Assembly (NCBI GenBank): GCA_028749115.1
Contig: JAQURD010000004.1
Location: 47,982 to 111,981, forward strand
DNA length: 64,000 nucleotides
Source: Acidobacteriota bacterium
GTDB taxonomy: Bacteria > Acidobacteriota > Aminicenantia > Aminicenantales > Saccharicenantaceae
Reading direction: 5' to 3'
The notes beneath the pieces were generated by a model that was given only the letters and a program-made list of their open reading frames with translations, searched no databases and was not told the origin of the DNA. This document shows positions 17,493 through 25,185 of this stretch, piece by piece (the stretch's first letter is position 1; each line of letters begins with the position of its first letter). Both the position numbers and the translations under genes were made by a program.

Positions 17493-18193
17493 TTTTTCTC
17501 CTGTGGCTAGCAGTAAGTCCGGTCAAAAACGTTAAGGGGAGAAGTCTGGTGAGCTTTAATCCTGATGAGGCCGGCGAAAAAGCCCGGAAAGACATGGTCG
17601 AATATCAGATCAAGGGCCGCGGGATCAAAGATAAACAGGTTCTGGCGGCCATGCTGAAAGTGCCCAGGCATCTATTTGTGCCTGAAGACTTGAGAGACAT
17701 GGCTTATCGCGATGAGCCTTTGCCTATTGGCTATGGGCAAACTATTTCCCAACCCTATATTGTAGCTTATATGACTGAGGCTCTAAATCTCAAGCCGGAG
17801 GATATAGTGCTGGAGATAGGCACTGGCTCTGGCTACCAGACGGCTATTCTGGCTGAAATAGTCAGTCATGTTTATACGATCGAACTGATTCCAGAACTTT
17901 CCCGGCAAGCCCAGGAAACTCTCCAAAGCCTTGGTTACAAAAATATTGAATTTTTGATTGGTGATGGCTCAAAAGGCTGGCCGGAAAAGGCTCCTTTCGA
18001 GGCCATTCTGGTTTCGGCTGCTCCAGCAGCAGTTCCGCCTGCTCTTATTGAGCAGCTTCAAATGAACGGGCGAATGGTCATCCCTGTTGGGACAGATTCG
18101 CAGGAGCTTGTCCTGATTAGAAAGACAAAAAAGGGCCTGGAAGAGCGAAGGCTAATCGGAGTCAGATTTGTTCCCTTGATTACCAGACCCTGA
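17435..18193 (+). CDS. pcm: Protein-L-isoaspartate O-methyltransferase, apparently exported
   Basis: The 252-residue protein methylates isoaspartyl residues to start protein repair. SAM-binding motif I (VLEIGTGSGYQTAILAE, about residues 128-144) and PLPIGYGQTISQPYIVAYM are classic. A hydrophobic N-terminal segment (ILLIFLLWLAVSPV, about residues 17-30) looks like a signal peptide, so the enzyme may work in the periplasm. The ATG at 17435 lies inside proS and has AAGGGG 4 bp upstream, supporting the long, signal-bearing form. A later internal start would give a cytosolic enzyme. Confidence 0.9.
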   Translation: MYLLSERSRDTGRFCQILLIFLLWLAVSPVKNVKGRSLVSFNPDEAGEKARKDMVEYQIKGRGIKDKQVLAAMLKVPRHLFVPEDLRDMAYRDEPLPIGYGQTISQPYIVAYMTEALNLKPEDIVLEIGTGSGYQTAILAEIVSHVYTIELIPELSRQAQETLQSLGYKNIEFLIGDGSKGWPEKAPFEAILVSAAPAAVPPALIEQLQMNGRMVIPVGTDSQELVLIRKTKKGLEERRLIGVRFVPLITRP

Positions 18194-18235
18194 TTCCCGG
18201 TAATGAGAGAAAAAGTCACCCGTAGAGGAGAAAAG

Positions 18236-18718
18236 ATGAGAAGACAGCAGTTCAAGACATGGCTGAGCGGGATTTTTCTCTTGTGCCTCTTCCTGGGACC
18301 TGAACTTTTCTGCCAGAGCAGCCATCAGGTGAGATATGTCAAAGTCTTTTTTCCTGATGGAGAAAGCGTCACAGCCGAACTGGCGGTCAGCCCGGCCGAA
18401 AGGGAAAAGGGTCTGATGTTCAGAAAAGATCTCAGTCCTGATCAGGGCATGTTGTTTGTTTTTGAAGAAGAGGGTGAATATTCCTTCTGGATGAAAAATA
18501 CTCTAATTTCTCTGGATATTATCTGGCTGAATGCCAGCCGTCAGGTTGTTCACCTGGAAGAAAATGTTCCACCGTGTCAGGCTGATCCCTGTCCTGGTTA
18601 CAGCCCGGACAGAAAGGCTCTTTATGTTCTCGAATTAAAAGCCGGTCGGGCGAAAGAACTTGGACTTGAACTCTATGATCAACTGGCTTTTGTCTTACCT
18701 GAACAGGGGAAAAAATAA
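18236..18718 (+). CDS. DUF192 domain-containing exported protein
   Basis: The 160-residue protein has a signal peptide (LSGIFLLCLFLGPELFC, about residues 9-25) and a DUF192 domain: ELAVSPAEREKGLMFRKDL, GMLFVFEEEGEYSFWMKNT, LDIIWLNAS and KALYVLELKAG. The function is unknown; the family is generally extracytoplasmic. The ATG at 18236 is preceded by AGAGGAG; an upstream in-frame ATG at 18203 lacks such a site. It is probably co-transcribed with proS and pcm and converges on the pseudopilin genes. Confidence 0.9.
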   Translation: MRRQQFKTWLSGIFLLCLFLGPELFCQSSHQVRYVKVFFPDGESVTAELAVSPAEREKGLMFRKDLSPDQGMLFVFEEEGEYSFWMKNTLISLDIIWLNASRQVVHLEENVPPCQADPCPGYSPDRKALYVLELKAGRAKELGLELYDQLAFVLPEQGKK

Positions 18719-18726
18719 GCGGGGCT

Positions 18727-19419
18727 TTAAAGCTGTTTGTCTGCCTGTTGATAGATAAGCTTAGGTTTTTTCCCCGGTGTTTGGCCGTAATAAAAAAGCC
18801 ATTTCTGGTAATATTCTTCTCCATCATAAATCCTGATTGATTTTTCAGACGATGAGCTGACCACTCCCACAATTTGCGGATGTGAAATTTTTTTTATAGC
18901 TGTGGCCGGAACGACCAGTAATTTCTCAGATTCACTCTCTTGACCAGCTGCCGGCCAGGAGGCCGCTGCTGATGGAATAAGCAATAAATCCCACTGGCCG
19001 CTCTCGCTCATGGGGTCAGCATATAACCGGCGAAGACATTTTTCTTTAATCAGTTCCTCCAGCGACTGAGGAAAAGAACCTGGCTTTTTCTGCTGATATA
19101 ACCTGATAGCTTCCACATATTGCTGGCCTCTAAAAATAAGCTCTTCTTCTGTTTCTCTTTTTAACTGAGTTTGGAGGAGGGGCGCAGCGGCCAGCAAGCC
19201 GACCATCATGATAAAGATAACGATCATCAAAAAAATCAGGATATAGCCACCCTCTGGTTTTCTGGCTAATCCTGTCTGCTTGATGGCTGCCTTCTTGTTT
19301 GAAAGCAGAAGCAGCTCCTTATTTCTGTTATCTCTTTGCCGTTTAACTATCCGGAGGTTTTTAACCAGACTTTGATAAGTTACCCGGCTGGCTTTACCAG
19401 GTATTATAGTATGAACCAT
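18727..19419 (-). CDS. Atypical minor pseudopilin-like protein
   Basis: This is the third of three consecutive prepilin-like genes. After a basic N-terminus comes GGYILIFLMIVIFIMMVG and an N-terminal helix containing RETEEELIFRGQQYVEAIRLY, then a soluble domain with LRRLYADPMS. The position equivalent to Glu5 of type IV pilin-like proteins is Phe, as in some minor pseudopilins. The start is ambiguous: ATG at 19419 (or TTG at 19422) follows GGAGG by 9-12 bp and overlaps the previous gene by 26 bp. A longer frame from 19491 seems unlikely. Confidence 0.65.
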   Translation of the reverse strand: MVHTIIPGKASRVTYQSLVKNLRIVKRQRDNRNKELLLLSNKKAAIKQTGLARKPEGGYILIFLMIVIFIMMVGLLAAAPLLQTQLKRETEEELIFRGQQYVEAIRLYQQKKPGSFPQSLEELIKEKCLRRLYADPMSESGQWDLLLIPSAAASWPAAGQESESEKLLVVPATAIKKISHPQIVGVVSSSSEKSIRIYDGEEYYQKWLFYYGQTPGKKPKLIYQQADKQL

Positions 19420-19804
19420 CAAGGGCTTTAGCCTCCGAACCGGATTTAACATCAACCACTCCAAGGATTTCAGTTGAGACATAATCATCAACTGCCGGCA
19501 TCTCCCTCACTTGTACCCAGCTCTCATTTGAGCCAGTAATCGGATCAACCGGCAACATCTTCAAATACTTTTCTTCGACCAGGGCATGAAGATCCGGTGG
19601 ATATCGATGTTTGTCCTGATAATATTGATCTATTAGCTTGCGCATAATAAAGAGATTTTCCTTTAAAACCGCTTCTCTGGCTCTTTTTATTGACATTTGA
19701 TACTGGGGGACGGCCAGACCAAGCAATATGCCAATAATGCTCAAGACGACCAGAATTTCAATCAGAGTAAAGCCAGAAGAATTTTGTTTTCGTCTAAACC
19801 CCAT
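19394..19804 (-). CDS. Type II secretion-type pseudopilin (GspG-like)
   Basis: The 136-residue protein has a short basic leader and a prepilin peptidase site SSG|FTLIEILVV with Glu at +5. A long N-terminal helix follows, then a domain with YYQDKHRYPPDLHALVEEKYL and LPVDPITGS typical of GspG-like major pseudopilins. The chosen ATG (19804) begins 1 bp after the stop of the preceding pseudopilin gene. The upstream in-frame ATG at 19873 would add residues before the cleavage site and lies inside that gene. Confidence 0.85.
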   Translation of the reverse strand: MGFRRKQNSSGFTLIEILVVLSIIGILLGLAVPQYQMSIKRAREAVLKENLFIMRKLIDQYYQDKHRYPPDLHALVEEKYLKMLPVDPITGSNESWVQVREMPAVDDYVSTEILGVVDVKSGSEAKALDGSYYNTW

Positions 19805-19805
19805 T

Positions 19806-20318
19806 TTACCAGTCCCTGTATTTTGTCTTGTCGAGGGCCACAGCCTGGCTTCTGGTATAAACATCATAGACATTTTCTCCTCCCCAGGAGTCAGAGTCAG
19901 GCTCGTCCTGATATGATCTCAACCCCCAGTCATAAGAATCAGTCATTGGGTCGAGTGGTATTTTCCTCAAAAAGCGAACCATAACTTTTTTATTGCTTTT
20001 CCGGCCAGAAGGATCACTGACTTCTTGCTCGATTTCGACCCCTTTGACCAGCGTCTCCAGGTCAGGCGGATAGCCATAAGAGTCAAAACTGACTTTAATC
20101 TTTTTTTCGTCTGCCAGCTTTTTATATTCATCAATGGCTTGTCTGATAAGCCTGAGATTTTGACGCAGTTCTATTTCTTTGTCCCTTTTAACGGAAGTGC
20201 TAATTATAGGTATAGCAGCAGTTGTCAGAAGGGCTAAAACAGATAAAGTAACTACCATCTCCAGGAGGGTAAACCCCCTGGCCTGGCCTGAGGAAAATAG
20301 CATTGATTTTCCTCTCAT
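19806..20318 (-). CDS. Type II secretion-type pseudopilin
   Basis: The 170-residue protein starts with a short leader and a prepilin cleavage motif ARG|FTLLEMVVTLSVLALL (Glu at +5). The IELRQNLRLIRQAIDEYKK helix and a C-terminal domain containing YGYPPDLETLVKG and KIPLDPMTDSYDWG follow. It is the first gene of the pseudopilin trio and begins 11 bp after the pnp stop, so it may be read from the rpsO-pnp transcript. Confidence 0.85.
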   Translation of the reverse strand: MRGKSMLFSSGQARGFTLLEMVVTLSVLALLTTAAIPIISTSVKRDKEIELRQNLRLIRQAIDEYKKLADEKKIKVSFDSYGYPPDLETLVKGVEIEQEVSDPSGRKSNKKVMVRFLRKIPLDPMTDSYDWGLRSYQDEPDSDSWGGENVYDVYTRSQAVALDKTKYRDW

Positions 20319-20329
20319 GATTTTATGCT

Positions 20330-22531
20330 TTAATAACGGTTTCGATCGTTTTTTGGATGGTGTCCAGGAAAACCGCGTGAATGGTGACGGTCATGGGAAT
20401 TATCCGGCTCTCTTGACTCTCTCGGCTGGGACGGCTCTTTTGATTCCTGGTTTCCTTCTTCAAGTGCTTTCTTGCTGAGGCGGATCCGGTTGTTTTCTTC
20501 ATCTATATCAATGACTTTGACCGTTATGGTCTGGCCCAGAGAAATCTCATCTTTAATATTTCTGAGGCGATAAGGAGCAACTTCTGAGATATGGAGCAAG
20601 CCTACTATATTGGGCAGGATTTCCACAAAAGCCCCGTATTCCTCCAGTCGAACAACCTTACCGGTGTAAATCTGGCCAAGTTCGACTTCAGCCGTGATTT
20701 CTCTGATCATCTCGCGTGCCTTTTCTGCTGCTTCCATATCAGTAGAGGCAATGGTCACTTTGCCTGTCTCTTCTATATCTATTTTGGCATTAGTCTGAGC
20801 GACGATCTTCTTTATCATCTTACCAGCTGGGCCGATGACCTCGGACACCTTTTCTGGATTGATAAACAGGGTAATGATACGGGGTGCATAGACCGAAAGC
20901 TGCGGCCTTTCGGCGGGCAGAACAGCCATCATTTTCTCCAGAACCTGAAGCCTGGCTTCCCTTGACTGCTGAAAAGCTTCCCGGATGGTCTGAACCGGCA
21001 GATAGGGAACTTTCAGATCCATTTGAATGGCGGTGACCCCTTTGTCTGAACCTGTGACTTTAAAGTCCATATCACCATAATGATCCTCAAGGCCGGCAAT
21101 GTCAGTGAGCAGAATATAACGCTCACCTTCTTTAACCAGGCCGACAGCGATGCCGGCTACGGCCATCTTGAGAGGAACGCCGGCATCCATCAAAGCCAGT
21201 ACGCCCCCGCAGACTGTGGCCATGGATGATGAGCCGTTCGATTCGAGAATATCTGAAACAATACGAATGGTATAGGGAAATGTCTCTTCGTCAGGAATGG
21301 CTGGCAAAATGCCTTTTTCAGCCAGAGCCCCGTGACCTATTTCCCGGCGCCCGGGGGCTCTCATAAAAGAAACTTCTCCAACAGAGAAAGGCGGGAAATT
21401 ATAGTGAAGCATAAACCTTTTCTCAGCTTCTTCGCCCAGTCCATCGAGCCTTTGAACATCTTCAAATGTTCCCAGGGTAACAGTGGCGAGACTCTGCGTT
21501 TCGCCCCGGGTAAAAAGGGCTGAACCGTGTGTTCTGGGCAGCAGGCCGACTTCAATGCTGATGGGCCTCAGCTCATTAAAGGCCCGGCCGTCAGCTCTTT
21601 GCCCTTTATTTAAAATCAGATCCCGGACAAGTTTTTCTTCAAGATGATAAAAAATTTCCTTGGTGGCCGAAATTTCTTCTACATTTTCTTTGGGAATCCT
21701 GGTTAACAGTCGGTTAAGGATTTCCAGACTGGCCTTTTCACTGGCTTTTTTCCGTTTGATCTGAATAGCCTGTAAGAGTTCGCCAGAGATTTCATCTTCA
21801 ATCTGTTTAACTTTCTCAGATTCTGGAGCTTTAGCTTTAACTTCAGTTTTGCTGATTGCGAGTTGATTAAAAAGCTCTTTTTGAGCAGCCACGATTTTCT
21901 TTATTTCATCCTGAGCGAGAATTAGACCGTCAACGACTTTTTCTTCCTCAACTTCGTTAGCGCCAGCCTCAATCATACAAATTCCGTCTTCATTGCCGGC
22001 AACTACCATGTTAAGCTTTGATTTTTCAAGTTGAGAGGCAGTGGGATTGATCACGAATTGGTCATCAATCAGGCCAACCTTAACCGCTCCTAGCGGAGTC
22101 ATGAATGGAATCTCAGAAAAATAGAGGGCAGCCGATGCCCCGATAATACCCAGGGTATCAGGCTCGTTTTCCAGGTCGGCGGACAGAAGCAAGGCTACAA
22201 CTTGAGTATCCTGAAAGTAACCTTCAGGAAATAGCGGACGAATCGGGCGGTCAATCAACCTGGCGACCAGAATTTCTCTTTCTGAGGGCTTCCCCTCCCG
22301 TTTAAAAAAACCGCCTGGAATTTTACCGGCGGCATAGGTATTTTCACGGTAGTCAACAATCAGCGGCAAAAAATTCTTTTCTCCTGAAACTTCTTTTTTA
22401 GAAGTCGCCGTTACCAGCATGATCGTATCACCATAACGGACAAAAGCTGAACCATCAGCCTGTCTTCCCACCTTGCCGATCTCTATGGATAGAGGCCGGC
22501 CTCCAATTTCAATATTAATATTATTTGGCAT
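20330..22531 (-). CDS. pnp: Polyribonucleotide nucleotidyltransferase (PNPase)
   Basis: The 733-residue 3'-5' phosphorolytic exoribonuclease has two RNase PH domains: [18 protein letters not shown] at the start and [20 protein letters not shown] in the middle, with the catalytic-domain text [19 protein letters not shown] domain ([19 protein letters not shown]) and an S1 domain ([20 protein letters not shown]) follow. A short His/Arg-rich tail ends the protein. It follows rpsO by 36 bp, the common S15-PNPase order. The ribosome binding site (ACGGG) is weak, suggesting coupling to rpsO. Confidence 0.97.
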   Translation of the reverse strand: MPNNINIEIGGRPLSIEIGKVGRQADGSAFVRYGDTIMLVTATSKKEVSGEKNFLPLIVDYRENTYAAGKIPGGFFKREGKPSEREILVARLIDRPIRPLFPEGYFQDTQVVALLLSADLENEPDTLGIIGASAALYFSEIPFMTPLGAVKVGLIDDQFVINPTASQLEKSKLNMVVAGNEDGICMIEAGANEVEEEKVVDGLILAQDEIKKIVAAQKELFNQLAISKTEVKAKAPESEKVKQIEDEISGELLQAIQIKRKKASEKASLEILNRLLTRIPKENVEEISATKEIFYHLEEKLVRDLILNKGQRADGRAFNELRPISIEVGLLPRTHGSALFTRGETQSLATVTLGTFEDVQRLDGLGEEAEKRFMLHYNFPPFSVGEVSFMRAPGRREIGHGALAEKGILPAIPDEETFPYTIRIVSDILESNGSSSMATVCGGVLALMDAGVPLKMAVAGIAVGLVKEGERYILLTDIAGLEDHYGDMDFKVTGSDKGVTAIQMDLKVPYLPVQTIREAFQQSREARLQVLEKMMAVLPAERPQLSVYAPRIITLFINPEKVSEVIGPAGKMIKKIVAQTNAKIDIEETGKVTIASTDMEAAEKAREMIREITAEVELGQIYTGKVVRLEEYGAFVEILPNIVGLLHISEVAPYRLRNIKDEISLGQTITVKVIDIDEENNRIRLSKKALEEGNQESKEPSQPRESREPDNSHDRHHSRGFPGHHPKNDRNRY

Positions 22532-22567
22532 GTTTTTACCCGTCTTATAGATCTGGCGGCAGTTCGC

Positions 22568-22834
22568 CTATTTTCTGAGGTTCAACTTGGTAATCAGGCT
22601 CTGATAGCGGTCTCTGTCCGTCTGTTTGAGGTATTCAAGTAATCTTTTCCGTTGTCCGACGAGTTTCATTAATCCGCGGCGGGAATGATAATCTTTTTTA
22701 TGAACCTGGAAATGATTGATCAGTTGATTAATTCTTTCGGTAATAATGGCTACCTGGACTTCAGGCGAGCCAGAATCAGCTGGACTGAGCTGATTGTCCT
22801 GAATAATTTTTGACTTCAATTCCTTGGTTATCAC
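22568..22834 (-). CDS. rpsO: 30S ribosomal protein S15
   Basis: The 88-residue protein matches S15 over its length: [20 protein letters not shown] text ([20 protein letters not shown] begins near residue 17), [25 protein letters not shown]. It binds 16S rRNA helix junctions and, in many bacteria, represses its own mRNA. Start is GTG (22834-22832) after AAGGAG. It has a strong promoter and leads the pnp unit. Confidence 0.97.
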   Translation of the reverse strand: MITKELKSKIIQDNQLSPADSGSPEVQVAIITERINQLINHFQVHKKDYHSRRGLMKLVGQRKRLLEYLKQTDRDRYQSLITKLNLRK

Positions 22835-22861
22835 TATTTTTTCTCCTTATTTTTCTTCCTG

Positions 22862-22890
22862 ATAATAGCAGAAAATAGCTTTTTTGTAAA
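22862..22890 (-). promoter_or_regulatory. rpsO: rpsO-pnp promoter
   Basis: Minus-strand TTTACA (22890-22885), a 17 bp spacer and TATTAT (22867-22862) give a leader of about 20 nt before the GTG of rpsO. A leader that short offers limited room for an S15-binding regulatory structure. Confidence 0.7.
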
Positions 22891-22958
22891 ACTTTTTTAA
22901 CTTTGAACAGTAAAAATTAAGGTAATTCAGGGTAATAGGGGGAAAACTAAAGCTAAAT

Positions 22959-23123
22959 CTACCGGCTTAGGACAGCCTTTCGGGCCAGGAGTTGATGCGC
23001 GTGTTTTGATCGCCAGTTTCCTTCTGACTTCTTAATTGCCTCAAGTTGAGCTTCAATTTCGGATAGAGTCAGCCGGTTAATTTTTCTGTTTTTGTTGCTT
23101 TTTCCCTTATCCGTCTCAGCCAT
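22959..23123 (-). CDS. Small basic protein of unknown function (54 residues)
   Basis: The ATG at 23123 is preceded by GGAGG at 8 bp spacing, and the frame stays open for 54 codons. The product begins with a Lys/Asn-rich stretch, then NRLTLSEIEAQLEAIKKSEG and RSKHAHQLLARKAVL, two predicted amphipathic helices. The strong ribosome binding site, sensible composition and location just upstream of rpsO on the same strand argue that it is real. I do not recognise a named family; the helical, basic character would suit a nucleic-acid- or ribosome-associated protein, which is inference only. Confidence 0.65.
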   Translation of the reverse strand: MAETDKGKSNKNRKINRLTLSEIEAQLEAIKKSEGNWRSKHAHQLLARKAVLSR

Positions 23124-23218
23124 AAGATACCTCCGGAAATTTAAATCAAAGCAAAAATATCAAAAAAATAGCTTATTGACAAGAAGATTAACTGCCAGTT
23201 AACGGTCTGAAGCACGAA

Positions 23219-24079
23219 TTAGAACTGGTAATTTAAGCCAAAAAGGGCCAGGCCGGGGCCAATTGACAAATAAACAGCCGTTTTATTTAAACTATTAGCC
23301 TGTCCGGCTGCTTTATGGCCAATTTTCTGTCCGATATAATAGCCTAACAAGCTTGAGGCAACAACGTCTGAGGCAAAATGCTTGTCCAGAATAACACGGG
23401 ATAGGGAGACGCCGGCGGCCAGGCTGTAGAGTAAAGCTTTCAGATAAGAACGATCAGTTCTAAAGGCCAGAGTAGTGGCCACAGCCCAGACGGCAGTACT
23501 GTGGCCTGAAGGGAAAGATTGCCACTGGCGCTGAAGGGTAAATGGATGGAAGGATAGCGAGCCTTCTGAAGTATATGGCCTTGCCCGGCCAAAAGCTATC
23601 TTGCCTGCCTGAACAAAAATTTCAGCCATCAGTAAGCTTTCGCCAGCCAGGAGAAAAGTCTGCCTGGTGCATGAAGAATCTGTCATCTGTCCAACCAGAT
23701 AACCGGCTGACAATATCCCTAGCAGGCCCAATGGCTGGCCAGCACCGGAAAAGACTTTAGCCACAGAAGTCAAGCCAGAGTGAGAACTATCATCAATCCA
23801 GTCATGGATGGAATTATCCACAGGCAGCCAGGCAGAGCTGGCCGCCAGGCTCAGCCCAAAAATCAGCCAGTCATTTTCTTTCCATCTGGCGGGTGAGGCA
23901 ATAATCTTGCCAGTATCAGCCAGCAATTGCTTAAGAAAGGTGCCATTCAGGCGGTCGGCAACCACCGGCTCCTGAGCTTTGACTGTTGACAGGACAAAAA
24001 TTAGCAGGAAGCAGAATAAAAAGGCAATAGATCTCAAGCTACGGGCAGTAGAAAAAAAACTTTCTGCATTTTCTTTCAT
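23219..24079 (-). CDS. Exported PAP2-family phosphatase
   Basis: The 286-residue protein has a signal peptide (about 1-35). It carries the three PAP2 motifs: KIAFGRARP (KxxxxxxRP), FPSGHST and SRVILDKHFASDV (SRxxxxxHxxxD). Several hydrophobic segments around these motifs fit a membrane-associated lipid-phosphate phosphatase such as an undecaprenyl-pyrophosphate or phosphatidate phosphatase; the substrate is not clear. The catalytic Arg, His and Asp are all present. Its AT-rich upstream region contains TATATT-like boxes and only a weak ribosome binding site. Confidence 0.88.
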   Translation of the reverse strand: MKENAESFFSTARSLRSIAFLFCFLLIFVLSTVKAQEPVVADRLNGTFLKQLLADTGKIIASPARWKENDWLIFGLSLAASSAWLPVDNSIHDWIDDSSHSGLTSVAKVFSGAGQPLGLLGILSAGYLVGQMTDSSCTRQTFLLAGESLLMAEIFVQAGKIAFGRARPYTSEGSLSFHPFTLQRQWQSFPSGHSTAVWAVATTLAFRTDRSYLKALLYSLAAGVSLSRVILDKHFASDVVASSLLGYYIGQKIGHKAAGQANSLNKTAVYLSIGPGLALFGLNYQF

Positions 24080-24231
24080 TCTGGTCTCATGTCTGATTAA
24101 TATAATAAAAAGCTATGAATTTTGCTAATATAATACACGACAGGAATGTGAACGGTGAGCTGCCAGGTAAAATCTTAAGAAACAATGGCTATAGCCAGAT
24201 AATATAAAAAATCTTAAAGAGGCGTGAACTT

Positions 24232-25167
24232 ATGGCTGGTAATATCTTTAAATTAAATCCTGAAAAAATGATTCACAGAGTGGCTACGCTCCTTACTTTT
24301 TGTCCTGCCTTTGTTATCATGTTCCCCCTTTTTCTGCCACTTAGAGCAGAAGTTATCAAGCTTGAAGCTAAAACAGGAGATATATTTGAACTGAGGGGAA
24401 GAAAGATTCAGCCCGGCGAACCGCTGATCCTGGCCTGGTTGGAAAAGAGAGCCGGGCTGGCCACGGTTGATTTCCGTGGTAATCATTACGAGCTCAAAGC
24501 TAATTCAGGGCAGCCTGATTTTTTGTTTCTTGGGCTTGATCTTGGCCTCAAACCCGGCCAGCAGACCCTGCAAATTACTCTCTGGTCAGACCATCAGGAA
24601 AAAGAACAAATAAATACGGACATAAATATTCTGGCCAGAGATTTTCCTAAAAGAAAGCTGACTGTTGATCCTAAATATGTTCATCCACCGCCAGAAGTTC
24701 AGGAAAGAATTAAAAGAGAAGCTGAAATTCTTACTCAGATCTACAATCAGACCAGCCCGGAGTGGCTGGCTCAGGGTAAATTTGAGATACCCTGTGACGG
24801 CCAGCTTTCTCCCAATTTCGGCCAGCAGAGAATTTATAATAACGTACCTCGTTCCATTCATGCCGGGGTGGATATGGCTATTGCCTCCGGTCAGCCCATT
24901 AAGGCTGCTAATACAGGACGCATCGTCCTGGCTTCTAATCTATATTTTTCAGGAAACACAGTCATTATCGATCATGGTCTTGGTCTTTATACGGTCTATG
25001 GTCATATGTCAAAACTCCTGGTCAAAAGGGGAGTCATGGCCGAGCGCGGTCAGGTGATTGGCCTGGCAGGCTCAACTGGCCTCTCCACCGGGCCGCATCT
25101 CCACTGGGCAGCTAAAATCAATGAGGCCCGGGTCGATCCTTTAGCTCTGCTGGAAATTGAATTTTAA
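24232..25167 (+). CDS. M23 family metallopeptidase
   Basis: The 311-residue exported protein has a hydrophobic signal segment (about 19-37), an N-terminal beta-rich region and a C-terminal lysostaphin-type peptidase domain (about 200-305). The zinc ligands are visible: HAGVDMA (HxxxD), VYGHMSKL and GPHLHWAAK (HxH). Such enzymes cleave peptidoglycan cross-bridges or act as amidase activators; with all ligands intact this one should be active. AGAGG precedes the ATG by 9 bp. It diverges from the PAP2 gene. Confidence 0.93.
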   Translation: MAGNIFKLNPEKMIHRVATLLTFCPAFVIMFPLFLPLRAEVIKLEAKTGDIFELRGRKIQPGEPLILAWLEKRAGLATVDFRGNHYELKANSGQPDFLFLGLDLGLKPGQQTLQITLWSDHQEKEQINTDINILARDFPKRKLTVDPKYVHPPPEVQERIKREAEILTQIYNQTSPEWLAQGKFEIPCDGQLSPNFGQQRIYNNVPRSIHAGVDMAIASGQPIKAANTGRIVLASNLYFSGNTVIIDHGLGLYTVYGHMSKLLVKRGVMAERGQVIGLAGSTGLSTGPHLHWAAKINEARVDPLALLEIEF

Positions 25168-25185
25168 GGCCGCCTGTCTTGTTTT

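Noticed and set aside
19420..19491. Longer N-terminus for the third pseudopilin
   Set aside because: It lies fully inside the previous gene; a GGAGG precedes the later start and the helix begins far downstream.
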